Part shown: piece after piece, positions 1 through 10,738 of the stretch
How the letters are laid out: each line of letters begins with the position of its first letter
Numbering within the stretch: the first letter of the stretch is position 1
Source of the DNA: Globomyces pollinis-pini
Lineage: Eukaryota > Chytridiomycota > Chytridiomycetes > Rhizophydiales > Globomycetaceae
DNA: 64,000 nt
Assembly: GCA_025399215.1 (NCBI GenBank)
Contig: MU621097.1
Coordinates: 62,001 to 126,000, forward strand
Reading direction: 5' to 3'
The notes under the pieces: generated by a model
What the model saw: the letters and a program-made list of their open reading frames with translations, nothing else
What the model was told of the DNA's origin: nothing
Databases searched by the model: none
Program-made: the position numbers and the translations under genes

Positions 1-57
1 CTTCAAGTTGTTGTTTTTTGCAATGTCTGCAATTCATACTTTGAAAGTCTTGGTTAA
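1..57. other. Window-edge coding fragment, strand unresolved
   Basis: Both strands are open here. On the plus strand a reading frame with the tail FCNVCNSYFESLG ends at a TAA at 55-57. On the minus strand an ATG at 37 opens a frame beginning MNCRHCKKQQLE, which runs off the left edge. Each shows a CxxC pair. The minus reading would follow the prephenate dehydratase gene tail to head with a gap of about 65 bp. Too little sequence is present to choose or to name a product. Confidence 0.25.
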
Positions 58-103
58 TGAGTAAAGAATTAAGTTCTTCTTGAAGTTGAAATTATTTATT
101 AGG

Positions 104-1135
104 CTACACCCCAAATGAGTATACACCAGCTAAATCTTCAATTGGTTGTTGGTAACGAGGATATGAACCAAGAACACGAACTTGACCAAATTCCTGTAAG
201 TTCGCAATTGCCTTGCCCATACGATCATCACTTGTACCACAGTCGACATCAATATATACACTGTACTCCCAAGGTTTTTGGAGTCTAATTGAACGAGAAG
301 AAGGTCGAGATTCGATTTTGGAGATACTAGAATTGTGAGTTATACGGAAGATAAAAAAGAATAGATATGAGAGACCGGTGTTCATATATGGAATTCTTAC
401 TTGATATCACGATGGGAAAACACAGTGATGGCTTTAGCAAAAGCACCAATTTGATTTTTCAACACAACCTCCAAACTGGTACGAGGAAGTAAATGACGCT
501 CTGGAGTTATTGGTGTTTTAGAAACAAGAGCATAACGAGTAACAGCAGGAGATCCAATAACTTCTAAAACTTGCAGTCCATACATTTTCGCTGCTCGTTC
601 ACTGGCAATTGCAGCAACAGTGTTAGATTTGGATTCTTGTATATGTTTACAAGAAAAAGCAGTGTCTAGAGACTGTACCAATTTCTTTCCAGTTAAAGTG
701 CCTAGAAATGGACGACATTGATCAAATGCATAAGGATGAGAATGAATTTCAACGAGGGAAGAAAGAGTTGCACCACTCCATCCAACCAAGCATTGCTTTT
801 CTTCATGTTCATATTCACCAACGATATGCAAATCATATTTTGAAAGTAAGTCAAGTACTCCAAAGAAAGTACCAGCAATTGAGTTTTCAATGGGGACAAT
901 ACCCAAATCAATAGATCCATTTTTAACAGCTTCACAAACCTACCAAATATTAAGATTGATATCTATACCGTTTCAAAAGATACAAATGGTTTTGATTCCT
1001 TCAATTTATTCTTGAAATGAGATTGAGAATGGAACAATTGCATCAAAGCATCTTCAGAATGTGACCCAGCAATACCTTGATTGAGTAATCAAATTTCTTA
1101 CCTTCAAATCCTACTTTAAATTCCCCTTGAACCAT
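104..1135 (-). CDS. PHA2: Prephenate dehydratase with C-terminal ACT domain
   Basis: This enzyme converts prephenate to phenylpyruvate in phenylalanine synthesis. Four exons give 300 residues. Introns are 1076-1101 (26 nt), 940-968 (29 nt) and 327-400 (74 nt), and the exon lengths sum to 301 codons including the stop. The catalytic domain shows GIAGSHSEDA near the N-terminus, then GIVPIENSIAGT, then the SHPYAFDQC block and TRYALV. The ACT domain follows, with ISKIESRPS and a final VRVLGSYPR segment, so phenylalanine feedback is expected. The ATG at 1135 is the only start giving the usual N-terminus. The length matches stand-alone bacterial and fungal enzymes. No chorismate mutase domain is fused. 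Confidence 0.93.
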
Positions 1136-1423
1136 TGAATGATGAAAAAGATGAAGAATTCTCAACGTGACTCTTGGCTCTTGTGATCTAACCATTCACC
1201 ATCATTCACTTAATATCTAATATATGCTAATTATTATTAACGTATCGGTAAGATGCTCTCAAATGCTTACTCTAAATTGATTGTCAAATTACATGTAAGA
1301 TAAAGTTGGTAACCACAGGAATCATGTAATCGATGTCCTAATTCATTTATTTCTGTTAATTGAGTAAAAATATATTCGTGCAGAGATATCATCTTCGCTA
1401 TTTCATTATTTGCATGTATTCTC

Positions 1424-1585
1424 GATTTTTAGACTTTCCGAAGCTAACCATCTTCAATCGAACAATTATTTCTAACTATCTTCAATCAAATAATTATTTC
1501 TAACGAATCCTACTAAAGACTAAATCAATTATTTCTATACATACCACATTTTTCCTTGATTCATATCTTTCAACCACTGAACTGC
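1424..1585 (+). repeat. Dispersed direct repeat, left copy
   Basis: This segment resembles 4832-4974 in the same orientation. Shared blocks include the CTTTCCGAA-like start, TCCTA(C/T)TAAAGA, ATTTCTATA and the end TTTCAACCACT(G/T)AACTG. The left copy also carries an internal tandem duplication of about 28 bp, ending twice in AATTATTTCTAA (about 1451-1505). No coding potential was seen. Confidence 0.6.
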
Positions 1586-1589
1586 ACCT

Positions 1590-1665
1590 TCGTGTCCTTC
1601 TCCTTCTTATCATATATTTCGTGTCTTTCTCTTTCTTAACATATCTTTCGTGTTCTAGATATGTT
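1590..1665 (+). repeat. Short tandem repeat, about 29 bp unit
   Basis: A pyrimidine-rich unit built around TTTCGTGTCTTTCTC and CTTAACATAT is repeated about 2.3 times with a few mismatches. It lies immediately after the dispersed repeat copy. It is probably neutral. Confidence 0.5.
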
Positions 1666-1895
1666 CAGCCGAACTTTACCACTTTAGTAATGATCTGATT
1701 TCCAATCTCCACATCCTCACATCTGGCTTTGGAAATTTTGTTCATTCCTTTAATATAGTTCTTACTGATTCTTTAAGACATTCTCCAAACACAAAACTAA
1801 AAACTCGGGAAATTCTCTGACATAAAATCCTAATAATCCAATCCCAGCAAGTCGAACGTTCAGCTATTAAACTTCATGTAATAATCAGCTCTATC

Positions 1896-2195
1896 ATGTC
1901 TGCATTATGGATAAGTTTAACATGTTTGGCCATAAGTTTTAAGTCGCTAGATTGCGAAATCCTTGATAATCCAAGGGCTGTATCGAATTGTCACCAAGAA
2001 TCTGAAGGTTGCCAATGTAGTAATGTGAGTTGTAGATTGTGTAATCTGCATGTGGTTTTGTTTTATGATTTGGTATACTATCCTGGTCAAAAATGGGTGT
2101 TCTTCATTCATTTTGCTGAATCTTCAAAGTTAGCCAACAGAATTATACCAAGATATACACAAAAAGCAACACACATAGTTACTGGATGCTGGTAG
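1896..2195 (+). CDS. Possible small secreted cysteine-containing protein
   Basis: An open frame of 99 codons begins with a hydrophobic, signal-like segment (residues 1-20). A cysteine-rich stretch follows (SNCHQESEGCQCSN, then CRLCN). A GTGAGT at about 2024 could be a 5' splice site, so the true product may be shorter or continue in later exons that were not resolved. No family is recognised. The surroundings are repeat-bearing and gene-poor, so a decayed or lineage-specific gene is also possible. Confidence 0.3.
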   Translation: MSALWISLTCLAISFKSLDCEILDNPRAVSNCHQESEGCQCSNVSCRLCNLHVVLFYDLVYYPGQKWVFFIHFAESSKLANRIIPRYTQKATHIVTGCW

Positions 2196-3189
2196 CCACA
2201 TTCTGTTTCCAAGATGATGTGTAAAGAAATACATCAAACACCATTCCAAACGTTGAATCCTTACATGGTTCAGAAACATCCTTCTTAATACTGATGATTT
2301 GAAATAATACAGTATTCAGATCTATTTGGTAACTACAAGGCCACCATCTTCGTGCTATGTCATATATTCGCACTTTCTAATCGTATCTAATGGAAGTCGT
2401 GTTCATTTCAAAAGTGCCTCCATTCCTCCTGCTCCAACAAAAGATTCTTTCTGGAATGATAAAAATCTGTCATTCTATAGATTCATTTTCTAAAAGATTA
2501 TCTTTTGGATCACTACACGAACAATAAGGTTGGATTCTCACAGACTAGATTCCCACAAATCACTTGGACCTCTGGTAAATTGATCCAACTCTATTTGTTT
2601 CATCCACGTGTATTTCTACGGTTCCTACAAGATATTTGATAGTTCATCCAAGTAACTTTTGCTCAGAAATGAAGATCATGAACAGTTCAATCTTATACGA
2701 TCCAATTCATTCCATTCCTAGTCCATTTCAGGTCCATTTCTATTCCAGCCTTATTTTGGTTTGATATCTTGGCTGGAATAATTACATCCAGTTTCGTCCT
2801 ACGAATTTAAACTTTTGGGAAAGAAAGCGCAGCATTGCCTATTGAACCATCACAATCCCTAATTATCAGCGAGTTTGTAAAACTCTAATCAACATTCTAA
2901 AAACACAAATTCTGCCGATGTCCAATTATGGTAATTTTTAACAAACATTTATTAATTGCTAGATACACCAGATAATGCAAAGTTATATCGCTACTTTAGT
3001 TCGTTCATGGTACCAACATCATGTATGCTTCATCAGTCAAATTGGTCGATCCCATTTCTATACCACGGAAGGAGTTTACCTGCAAAATGGTAACTCTAAA
3101 AACGTATATTGAAACCATCCCTGATTTCGCGTGACGTTGCATGGAGATTATTCTGTTGATAATGAAGGGATGCTATTTCTTTACTTCTA
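2196..3189. other. Interval without a confirmed gene
   Basis: Several short open stretches occur, including one at about 2920-3090 that could be read as a two-exon product of about 48 residues starting MSNY. No frame is supported by a family match or a clear splice chain. It may hold exons of the small gene at 1896, 5' sequence of the downstream kinase, or nothing. Confidence 0.35.
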
Positions 3190-4579
3190 ATGATAGCTCC
3201 ATCACCTTCTCTAACGTCAACGGAAGCTTCCTTTGCGTACAATTCAACAAGTGATAGCTGCTCTTTCGTTTCCTCTATGGGTAGCAATTCTGAATTCACT
3301 TTCGAAAATGAAACATCATTAAATGATAGATATACAATTAAGGTTTGATATTCTTACTCTTTAATTGTTAGTACACGAAAGACTTTAAACCAATGAAATC
3401 ATATAATTCAGAGGTTTTTCTTGCCAGCTGTCAAGACACTGGTACTATTGTCGTTGTCAAACTATTACAAACTGGGTTTCCCTTCGCTACTGAATTGGCG
3501 CTCCTTAAATTGCTTAAAGGACAAAAGGGATTTGCTCAATTAGTAGACCATTTCCAATTAAATGAAATTCACAAGTTTCTGGTCTTTCAGTACTTGGATC
3601 ACCCATGGAAGAATCTTCAATATTTTTTGGCTAATCTAAATGACAAAAACATTTTGTTATCTGAGCAAAACAAAAAATTAATTCTTGTTAATGTTTATAA
3701 GACATTAATGCAATTACTTGATATGGGGTATTACCATTGTGATATTAAAGGTATTGATAGACTTCCATTAATGTTCTAGCTGAAAATATAATGGTTCATT
3801 CAGAAACCATGGAGATTGTTTTGATCGATTTTGGATCTGCACGACCATTGTCGAAACATTTACAAACTCAGTTAATTGGCTCTGCATTTGCATTTGCGCC
3901 TGAGATGCGACAACTAGGGCAATATTACTTTCCAAAATCGGAAACATATGCGTTTGGCGTTCTTGCGTTCGTGGTTATTTTTAATGGATTCAATCCTTTC
4001 CTGTATTACGAACAGGAAGCCATTGATACTAATGCAAAGGTACAGAAGACCATACGGGATATGGAAGCGTGCGGCTACCAGATTGGTCAAATTAAGCTGA
4101 GCACACGGCAGTTTGTTTACTCGCTTTTGGAGGAATGCTCCGAAAAGCGAATTGATTTTGATCATATACAAGAATGTGAATACATGAAATTCAATGATGA
4201 TCCTGCTATATCTGCCACAACACTCTTTGCCGAGTTAGAAGACTGTATTGAGAAAGAATTATCAAAGTCAATTGTTGAATTGGACAACTCTATTAAGGAA
4301 GAAGTATCTGAATTACAAGACTCAATTCAGGAAGAATTAAGCTCAATCATTAGACCTATTTGTCAAGAGCCAGTAGAGGTGCAGGTTTCTGAAGACAACG
4401 AGGTCCAATGCCAAGAGTTGCAAGTGGAAGGTGTTCAAGACTCCCTAGGATCCAATGCTACTGATCATATCTCACCAACTATTACTGCTCAGGATCGCTT
4501 TCATACGACAATTGAATCTATCAAACAAAAATGGAGACATTTTACTCGAAGGTTTAACTGTTGTTCATATCGCGAATAG
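3190..4579 (+). CDS. PIM/CAMK-like protein kinase with HCD catalytic loop
   Basis: Three exons (3190-3342, 3372-3750, 3780-4579) separated by two 29-nt introns give 443 residues. The first about 45 residues are Ser/Thr-rich. The kinase domain has the lysine in VVVK (about residue 81), a catalytic loop YYHCDIK (HCD at 173-175, replacing the usual HRD), AEN, the metal-binding DFG in LIDFGSA (194-196), and an APE-like FAPEM. The activation segment and the DFGSA signature resemble PIM kinases. The C-terminal about 150 residues are acidic with Glu/Ser helical heptads and end in a basic Cys-Cys tail. The missing HRD arginine suggests activity that does not depend on activation-loop phosphorylation. 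The substrate is unknown. A related gene lies at 15936-17080. Confidence 0.8.
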
Positions 4580-5138
4580 TACTAGTATTTAAAGTACAGT
4601 TGCCAAGCAAAATTGTTATACTTTTGATGAAATACATTTCTATTGACTTTTTGAGATTATTATTAAGAATAATTGAATACTTATACTCAAAACTAATTCT
4701 AATTTTTATTGAATGCCTCTTTTAATATGAGGTTTATTCAACACGAAAGGACTCATAAGCTTGATCAATCAGTAGTGCCTTTCTTGGATCATTCATAGTT
4801 TATCTTCATTATTTAATATTTCACGGTTCTAGATTTTGAACCTTCCGAATCTACCGATGCCCAATTGATCACTAAATGCCAATGAGTCCTATTAAAGAAT
4901 AAAAGAACTATTTCTATAAAGACCACCATTTTCCTTCATTCATTTCTTTCAACCACTTAACTGATATTTTATAACTAGTCTAACTATCAACATGTAATTC
5001 TACTTTTGGGTGAAGAAAAGGAAATGTAATCAATATCAAATCTTGGGTGGAAAGGAACAAAAAAATTTAAACATCATAAGTATACAGATGAATATATTCT
5101 ATAAAAGCTAAAATATAAACAATGTTTGGGATAGATTG
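4580..5138. other. Intergenic interval with right repeat copy
   Basis: AT-rich sequence between the kinase and the TAF12 3' end. It contains the second copy of the dispersed repeat (about 4832-4974). No exon was found. Confidence 0.5.
4832..4974 (+). repeat. Dispersed direct repeat, right copy
   Basis: This is the partner of 1424-1585 in direct orientation. The pair encloses about 3.2 kb with the kinase gene and the possible secreted gene. This copy lacks the internal 28-bp duplication seen on the left. Confidence 0.6.
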
Positions 5139-5849
5139 CTACTGAGCTTGCTTAGCTTGACGAGCTTTTAGCCTTAGGGAGCGTTTAATAGCTCCTTGTT
5201 TTCTGGCAGCTTCTCTTACTACTGCAATTTTTGCTGCATGTCCTTCATTTTTAGTCTTTTTCTTCTTTGATTCTTCTTCCATTCCAAATCCTGGTATTTT
5301 AATGTTATAGATCTTCTCTATATACGTTTAATTTATGTACGTATTTACCCACTATTAGCATAGCATCAGCAGCTTCTAATGTATCTGATAGTCGATGTCT
5401 GGCCAATTGAATAGCTGTCTTGGAGACGTTTTTAATGAATTCCCCAGTTAAATCAAATAAAATCTGATTGTCAATTTATAATGTATTACATCTTCAACAT
5501 CAGCATCTAACCTTTGTTCGGGGTCAATTCTCTTTAATAATTGTTTGATTCTGTCATTTGACACTATTGGAAATATAGATGGATCCAAATTGTTGCTTCT
5601 AGATCGCATTGCTAATAAGAATTAATCTTGATATATTTTAATACAATTTTCTTGCTGATGACCTTGCACTTGCATTTTTCTATAAATTTCCATGTACATT
5701 GAATAATTTGGGTGATTTGAAGAGAGACTATTAATTGCTTGTAACATCGCTTGAGGAGTCATCATCTGTTGAGGAGAATCCAAGTTTGTAAATCCGCTGG
5801 TATTTAGTGTATTACTCATTGAACTGGGAGAACTATTTTGTGCGTTCAT
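5139..5849 (-). CDS. TAF12: Transcription initiation factor TFIID subunit 12
   Basis: TAF12 is a histone-fold subunit of TFIID and, in fungi, of SAGA. Four exons with introns 5612-5644 (33 nt), 5464-5489 (26 nt) and 5318-5348 (31 nt) sum to 207 codons. The N-terminal about 70 residues are Gln/Ser/Met-rich. The histone fold includes DRIKQLLKRIDPEQRLDADV, then FIKNVSKTAIQLARHR and LSDTLEAADA. The diagnostic NIKIPGFG ends the fold, followed by a basic Lys/Arg/Ala tail. The start at 5849 directly follows a splice-acceptor-like TTTTGTAG, so a 5'-UTR intron or a further upstream exon is possible. Confidence 0.93.
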
Positions 5850-6083
5850 CTACAAAAGAAAAATTCAATGGAAAATTTTTGCAGTCGTTTGTCCATGGGT
5901 TTTGGATCCCTCGACTACGAACGCCAGCACAAAAGTTTTATTCAAATTTCAATTCAACGATACTGAATCCATCTGTTGAAGCTTTGAATATTACCATCTA
6001 CCCACACGTTCAAATCCATATCCAAAGAAAGTAAACAATTTAAACCAGTCCTATATTTGATAATTATTGATTGTAAAGTTTAT

Positions 6084-7529
6084 TTAACGGCGGTATCGAT
6101 CTCGTCCATCTCTATCTCGATCTTCTCTATATTTTTCACGGTCGTCCCTATAAACATCACGGGCGTCGTCATGATATCTTTTTGTTGGTTTTACATATGT
6201 GACATCATTATTAGATCTGTATTTTGAAGAGAAATGCGATGGAGTATCACGATCTATATTAGATCGCCGCTTTTCGACATATGGTGTTTGTGGAGTACGA
6301 GAATAATTATGCGATCGGCGGTCATGATTCATTCTTTCAGGATCTATCCTTCCTTCAATCTGCCTGTCTTGCCTTCCATCATCATGCCGGGGGGTATATT
6401 CAGGTCGAGAACTACTGGGATGAACAAATTGACTACGGTCACGGCCAAATGAAGGTTTCTGGTATCGTTTATCAAACGCGGAAGAATTGCCATTCTCCGT
6501 TTTTTCAGGAAATACCTTATTTATCACCTCCGGTTCTAAAAAAATTAGGATGTGATGAATTACCGATTGGTTTTACTAATGTGTTCAATTCCTGTAGAAA
6601 TTTTCCAAATCGAAGTTTCTCATCATCTGTTTCAGCCAATATAATATGCCAATTGACAATTTCCGTTGCAGCACCTATAAAGTTATGTGTTTGAGTGACA
6701 CTTACCAACCAGGTCAGTAAGTGTACAAAATTGATCTGCAAGCCAATGCGCATCAAGTAAAACTACAGGTATACTTTTATATGAGTATTTAAAGGCAACA
6801 CAGAGTGCTGCCAGAGATATAATATGTGGGGGATATTGAATACATACAGTTGATTGGTAACTTGAGTTAATTAAATGCCAACATTCTTCAGCAATCTCTT
6901 GTGGTCCTACATAATTAGCTATTTTCAGTATATACCATCGACCTCCAAGCAGTAAGATAACGCAAACCTATGTGGAGAAATGATCTCAACATCAAATTGG
7001 ATATCTTCCAACAACAACCGTTCCAGATTAATGACTTTATCTTTGACTTCTCTCATATCCTATATAATTTAGAGCAAGACACTATACTTTTTGATCCAGT
7101 TCTAAAATTTTCCCATGAACAACAGATCCCACTGCAATATAGATATCAATAAGTTTCTTGACAGTTTCTTCGATCTTCATTGCTAATGAAAAACAAGCAA
7201 CAAAAACCAACTAAATATAAATTTGATAATGAAAGACTTACATCTGATTTAAAATTTCCAATGACATGAGCAGCACAAAAGCGATGATATAAATATAAAG
7301 TTGTTGATAAAGAGTAATATGGCCTGATGATTAGAATTTAAGTGATGTACAATCCCAGATGTTTTGCAATCTTGATGATGTTTGTAGTATTTTTGAAGGT
7401 CAGACTTTGTTCTACTTCCAGAGATAATCCTCTTTCGATAACGGTCTTGCATAGATCGTGTTTAGTATAATAAAATGGGGATATTATAGCGTCTTCTCTA
7501 TTCAATTGTTCTACATCCAACAAATCCAT
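6084..7529 (-). CDS. Cyclin of the T/K (CTD-kinase) type
   Basis: The protein looks like the regulatory cyclin of a transcriptional CDK (Cdk9, Cdk12 or Ctk1 class). The reading starts at ATG 7529 (MDLLDVEQ) and crosses several short introns, for example 27 nt after KIAKHLG. Cyclin fold 1 shows YHRFCAAHVIGNFKSD, an MKIEETVKKLIDIY helix and LERLLLEDIQFDVEI. Fold 2 shows QYPPHIISLAALCVAFKY. The C-terminal about 140 residues are Arg/Asp/Tyr/Ser-rich, like cyclin L/K tails. Its start codon is only 41 bp from that of SHQ1 on the other strand. Exact exon ends in the middle are approximate. Confidence 0.85.
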
Positions 7530-7570
7530 CTCTGGTGAAAAAATAAAAAATGTTTTAACCTAAAACTAAT

Positions 7571-9029
7571 ATGTTGACACCAAAATTCGAATTGGAACAA
7601 GAGGATGATTTCATTGTTATTCGGATTCATTGTCCTTACATTAAGGTACCTTAGTACTTAGTTCATGTGTAGGCACAAAATGTTGAAATCGATATTTCAG
7701 AAACTAATTTTAGATTTTATTGTAATCCTTACTTTTTGAGGTAGATTTCTTTCTTGTTCTTTAAAATATTTCATTTACCTTGTAGAATTATACTGACTTT
7801 TTAAAGGTTAAACTTCCCTCATCAATTAATTGAAAATGGAAAGGAAAAGTCATCATACAATATAGATACTGGTTATATTATCCTTCATATTCCAAAAGAA
7901 ACTCCAGGTCTTTACTTTGAGGATTTACATTTATTGACAAAATTAATGGATATTAAACCATCAGACAAAATATCACAAAAACCACTCATTGAAGTTATTG
8001 GTCCATCAACTGAATCAAATGTTCAAACTGGAGAGAATGATATGGAAGAAGATGAAATGGATTGGAGTTATGAACAATCTTTACCAATTTTACAAGATGG
8101 GAATACTGCAAAATATGGATTTAACCATTCTTATCAAGGATATGGAATAAGCTTACAGCAAATCGCACATGATATTATAGATATTAGAGATATAGATAGT
8201 TCTACCATTACATCCAGAAGGGAAGATCGAATTGCTATTGAAGAAATCCATTTTGATAAAGAACATTATATGTAAAACTATGAATAAGTAACCGTTAGGT
8301 ATGACTTTATCGTGAATGAAGAAATCAAGTTATTAATTGACTATATTCCTGACACATGGAAATATTTAAATAAATTACAAAAACTCAAGAAAACGGACCA
8401 AACTGCAACACTTGATTCACTCATATCTTTTTCTGAATCTGAGCGAGAAGTTCTCACAAATTTAAAAAACAAAGAATGTATTGAAGGTCATATCTAAAAC
8501 TGTAGATTTATTAGACACAACTATGGAGATATCTGTTTACTTGGGGTTAGTTGATCTGTTGTTTGCATATTGCTATAATAAAAGGACAACAGAAGGTGAG
8601 GATACTGTAGAATCACCATGGACGCTTAGCAAATTAAGTGGCACATTATCATCCTTTGAAACATTTACAAGTCTAGAAGAAGCATTGTCATGCAATCTTC
8701 GTAGAGCACTGACCTTTCCATTATATAGGTCGTTTATGTTGTGTGAAAAGGTATTCTCGGATGTAGTAGTACTGTTCAAGTTGGGTAAATTGGCAATTCT
8801 ACAAGCACTGTTACAAATCAAAATCTTGTTCAACACTCATGATGTTCTTTACTTGATGAATCAGATCTACATTAACGATTATTGTGTATGGATACAGCAA
8901 TGTAGTGACAAGCGGATTAAATCATTGGCCAGTGAATTGAATCATTTTAAATTCACAAAAGAACTTTGTGGATGGAATTTACAAGAGCTGGAAACGCTAG
9001 CCCAAGAGACAGCGGACACTGAAGAGTAA
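7571..9029 (+). CDS. SHQ1: H/ACA snoRNP assembly chaperone SHQ1
   Basis: SHQ1 is the chaperone that holds the pseudouridine synthase dyskerin/Cbf5 before H/ACA RNP assembly. The N-terminal CS domain reads MLTPKFELEQEDDF with HCPYIK, NPYFLRLNFPH and YFEDLHLLTKL. The helical SHQ1 domain includes YGFNHSYQGYG, NEEIKLLIDYIPDTWKYLNK, TTEGEDTVESPWTLSKLSGT and PLYRSF. Introns are mostly 27-28 nt. The one at 8478-8505 joins NKE to YLLDTT, and a longer one of about 65 nt precedes LNFPH. The length (about 430 residues) fits the family. It lies head to head with the cyclin gene. Confidence 0.93.
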
Positions 9030-9160
9030 CACACCAAATTTAACAATGCATTAATAAATTGATAGTTTATCATTTGAACTTACCATTACTAAAATAAATC
9101 CACTCATTTCCGAGTTCCTGCTTGTGTTACAATTTTCACCTTTTATTTAAGAATTCTTAC

Positions 9161-10585
9161 ATGGGAATGGATAAAACAATGAATTCAACCGTAGAGCCAT
9201 CAAAATCAACGTTGGATTTTCAACCTGATTATATTCCGGAACTAATTGATTTATTCCTTACCTCAGGTAATGTACGAGTTTGTTTATCTTTTAAGACATT
9301 GAATTAACTAAAATGATGATTATCTTGTATCGTAAGTCATTCAATTCAAACCAATGTTGATGTTAGCAAAGTACATTAGTCCCGAATCATTGTTGGATTC
9401 TCTTTTAGACCAATTGGATAAAAATCAGGATGAACTATGGCAATTGAGGTACATCAAATTCATCACTCGTCTAACGTTACTTTTATAGAGTTTGCAACAC
9501 TATTTTACTTTGGGCAGATGATCATTGGGAAGATTTCAATGATAAAATGATTTATACATTAAAGTTTTTATCAGATAAAGTAGAAAGTGATTATGTTGCT
9601 GAAAAGTTATATAATCAATCACAAATGAAAAAGAAATCATCGTTTAGCAATTGGGGATACTTGTCAAACACATTATATGAGGAATCAAAAAGTGTACCAA
9701 AACAAATTGCTTATAAAAAATTCAATTGGTTGGGTGATTGTGCAGTCAATTTAATTGCTGATCAATTAACTGCCATCGAATGGGATCTATTTTCAAATAT
9801 TAATGTATGGAATGTTTTAATTCATCCTAGTCCAGAGATTTTTTACAACAAATATGGGGAAAGGAACGAATAGCAACAAGATTAACCAAATCTATTGAAC
9901 ATTTCAATTTCTTGTCATCATTGTATACATAAATTCATTCATGTTTAGAGTGAAAACTTTAATTTTAATTCAAGATCAAATTGAATATAGAGCTAAAGTT
10001 ATTCTCAAATTTATAGAGATCGCAAAAGTAATGAAATAGAAAGGATTAATTGTAGTGTTTACGAATTAGAAATAATTTCAATTCATTGTTGGCTATTTTA
10101 ACTGGTTTATCACATTCATGTATTTCAAGGTTGACAGATACAATGAAAATTGTACAGAAACATACATTAAACAATGATTTTGTTGTATTACAGAGATTGA
10201 TGAGTTCAAACGATACATATTTGAATTATAGACATACCTTGGATCTTTCAAATCCTCCATGTATTCCATACATGTAAGTAAAACACGGTTAACAGTAGTG
10301 GACTCTTTTGTAGTGATGTTGTGAAATTAACAGGACATTTAACCCAAATTGATGATGGAGTGATTGATATTACACATATGATGAAAATTGGTGATCAGTT
10401 GTTAAGATTTAAAAGTTTTCAAATTAGGTATTTCATTCATTTGAACTGATTGTAGAAATTATTCGATTGAAAAGGATCTTCAATTGATTCAGTTGATTGT
10501 GGACTCCAGTGTGATGACTGATGAGGTATGATTCAATTTTTTTATGCATTAGATTGCCTACGAGAGGTCTCGGTCAATATCATGA
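9161..10585 (+). CDS. Ras-type guanine nucleotide exchange factor (CDC25 domain)
   Basis: This protein is predicted to load GTP on a Ras/Rap/Ral-type GTPase. A RasGEF_N segment (PELIDLFLTSG, SPESLLDSLLDQLD) is followed by the catalytic CDC25 domain. That domain shows ADQLTAIEWDLFSNIN, then FLQQIWGKERIATRL, EHFNFLSSL, RAKVILKFIEIAKCLRIRNN, NFNSLLAILTGLSHSCISRL and the PPCIPYI motif. About nine short introns are needed, including 9805-9830 (26 nt) and a final 27-nt intron before the end ERSRSIS. No SH3, PH or other targeting domain is present, so this is a minimal GEF of about 390 residues. Confidence 0.88.
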
Positions 10586-10738
10586 TAGCCCTTTCATTTA
10601 GTTCATCTTTCAATATATATTACTTGGTACAATATGACTATTGGTATATATAATATCAATTATCACAAAATCTCATTAAACAAAGGATTAATATGACAAG
10701 TTAAAACAGCTTATATATGTTCAACAGCTATATTGCGA

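Larger units (their letters stand above)
1136..1895. other. Gene-poor AT-rich interval
   Basis: No convincing coding exon was found on either strand. The interval holds the left copy of a diverged direct repeat (about 1424-1585) and a short pyrimidine-rich tandem repeat (about 1590-1665). The rest looks like ordinary non-coding sequence upstream of the possible small gene at 1896. Confidence 0.5.

Noticed and set aside
3096..3299. Minus-strand open frame of 67 codons overlapping the kinase 5' end
   Set aside because: It begins with a non-ATG codon. The plus strand gives the kinase N-terminal exon that splices in frame to the glycine loop.
5807..6034. Plus-strand open frame upstream of TAF12
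   Set aside because: It overlaps the TAF12 first exon in antisense, starts next to a splice-acceptor-like sequence and has no recognisable protein features.
8478..8505. A 19-nt intron in SHQ1
   Set aside because: A 28-nt intron with the better donor GTATTG fits the same frame and the common size class.
9805..9890. Apparent frameshift in the RasGEF gene at a T-run (9839-9844)
   Set aside because: A 26-nt intron (9805-9830) with a GTATGG donor and CCTAG acceptor restores the frame and the motif FLQQIWGKER, so no break is needed.
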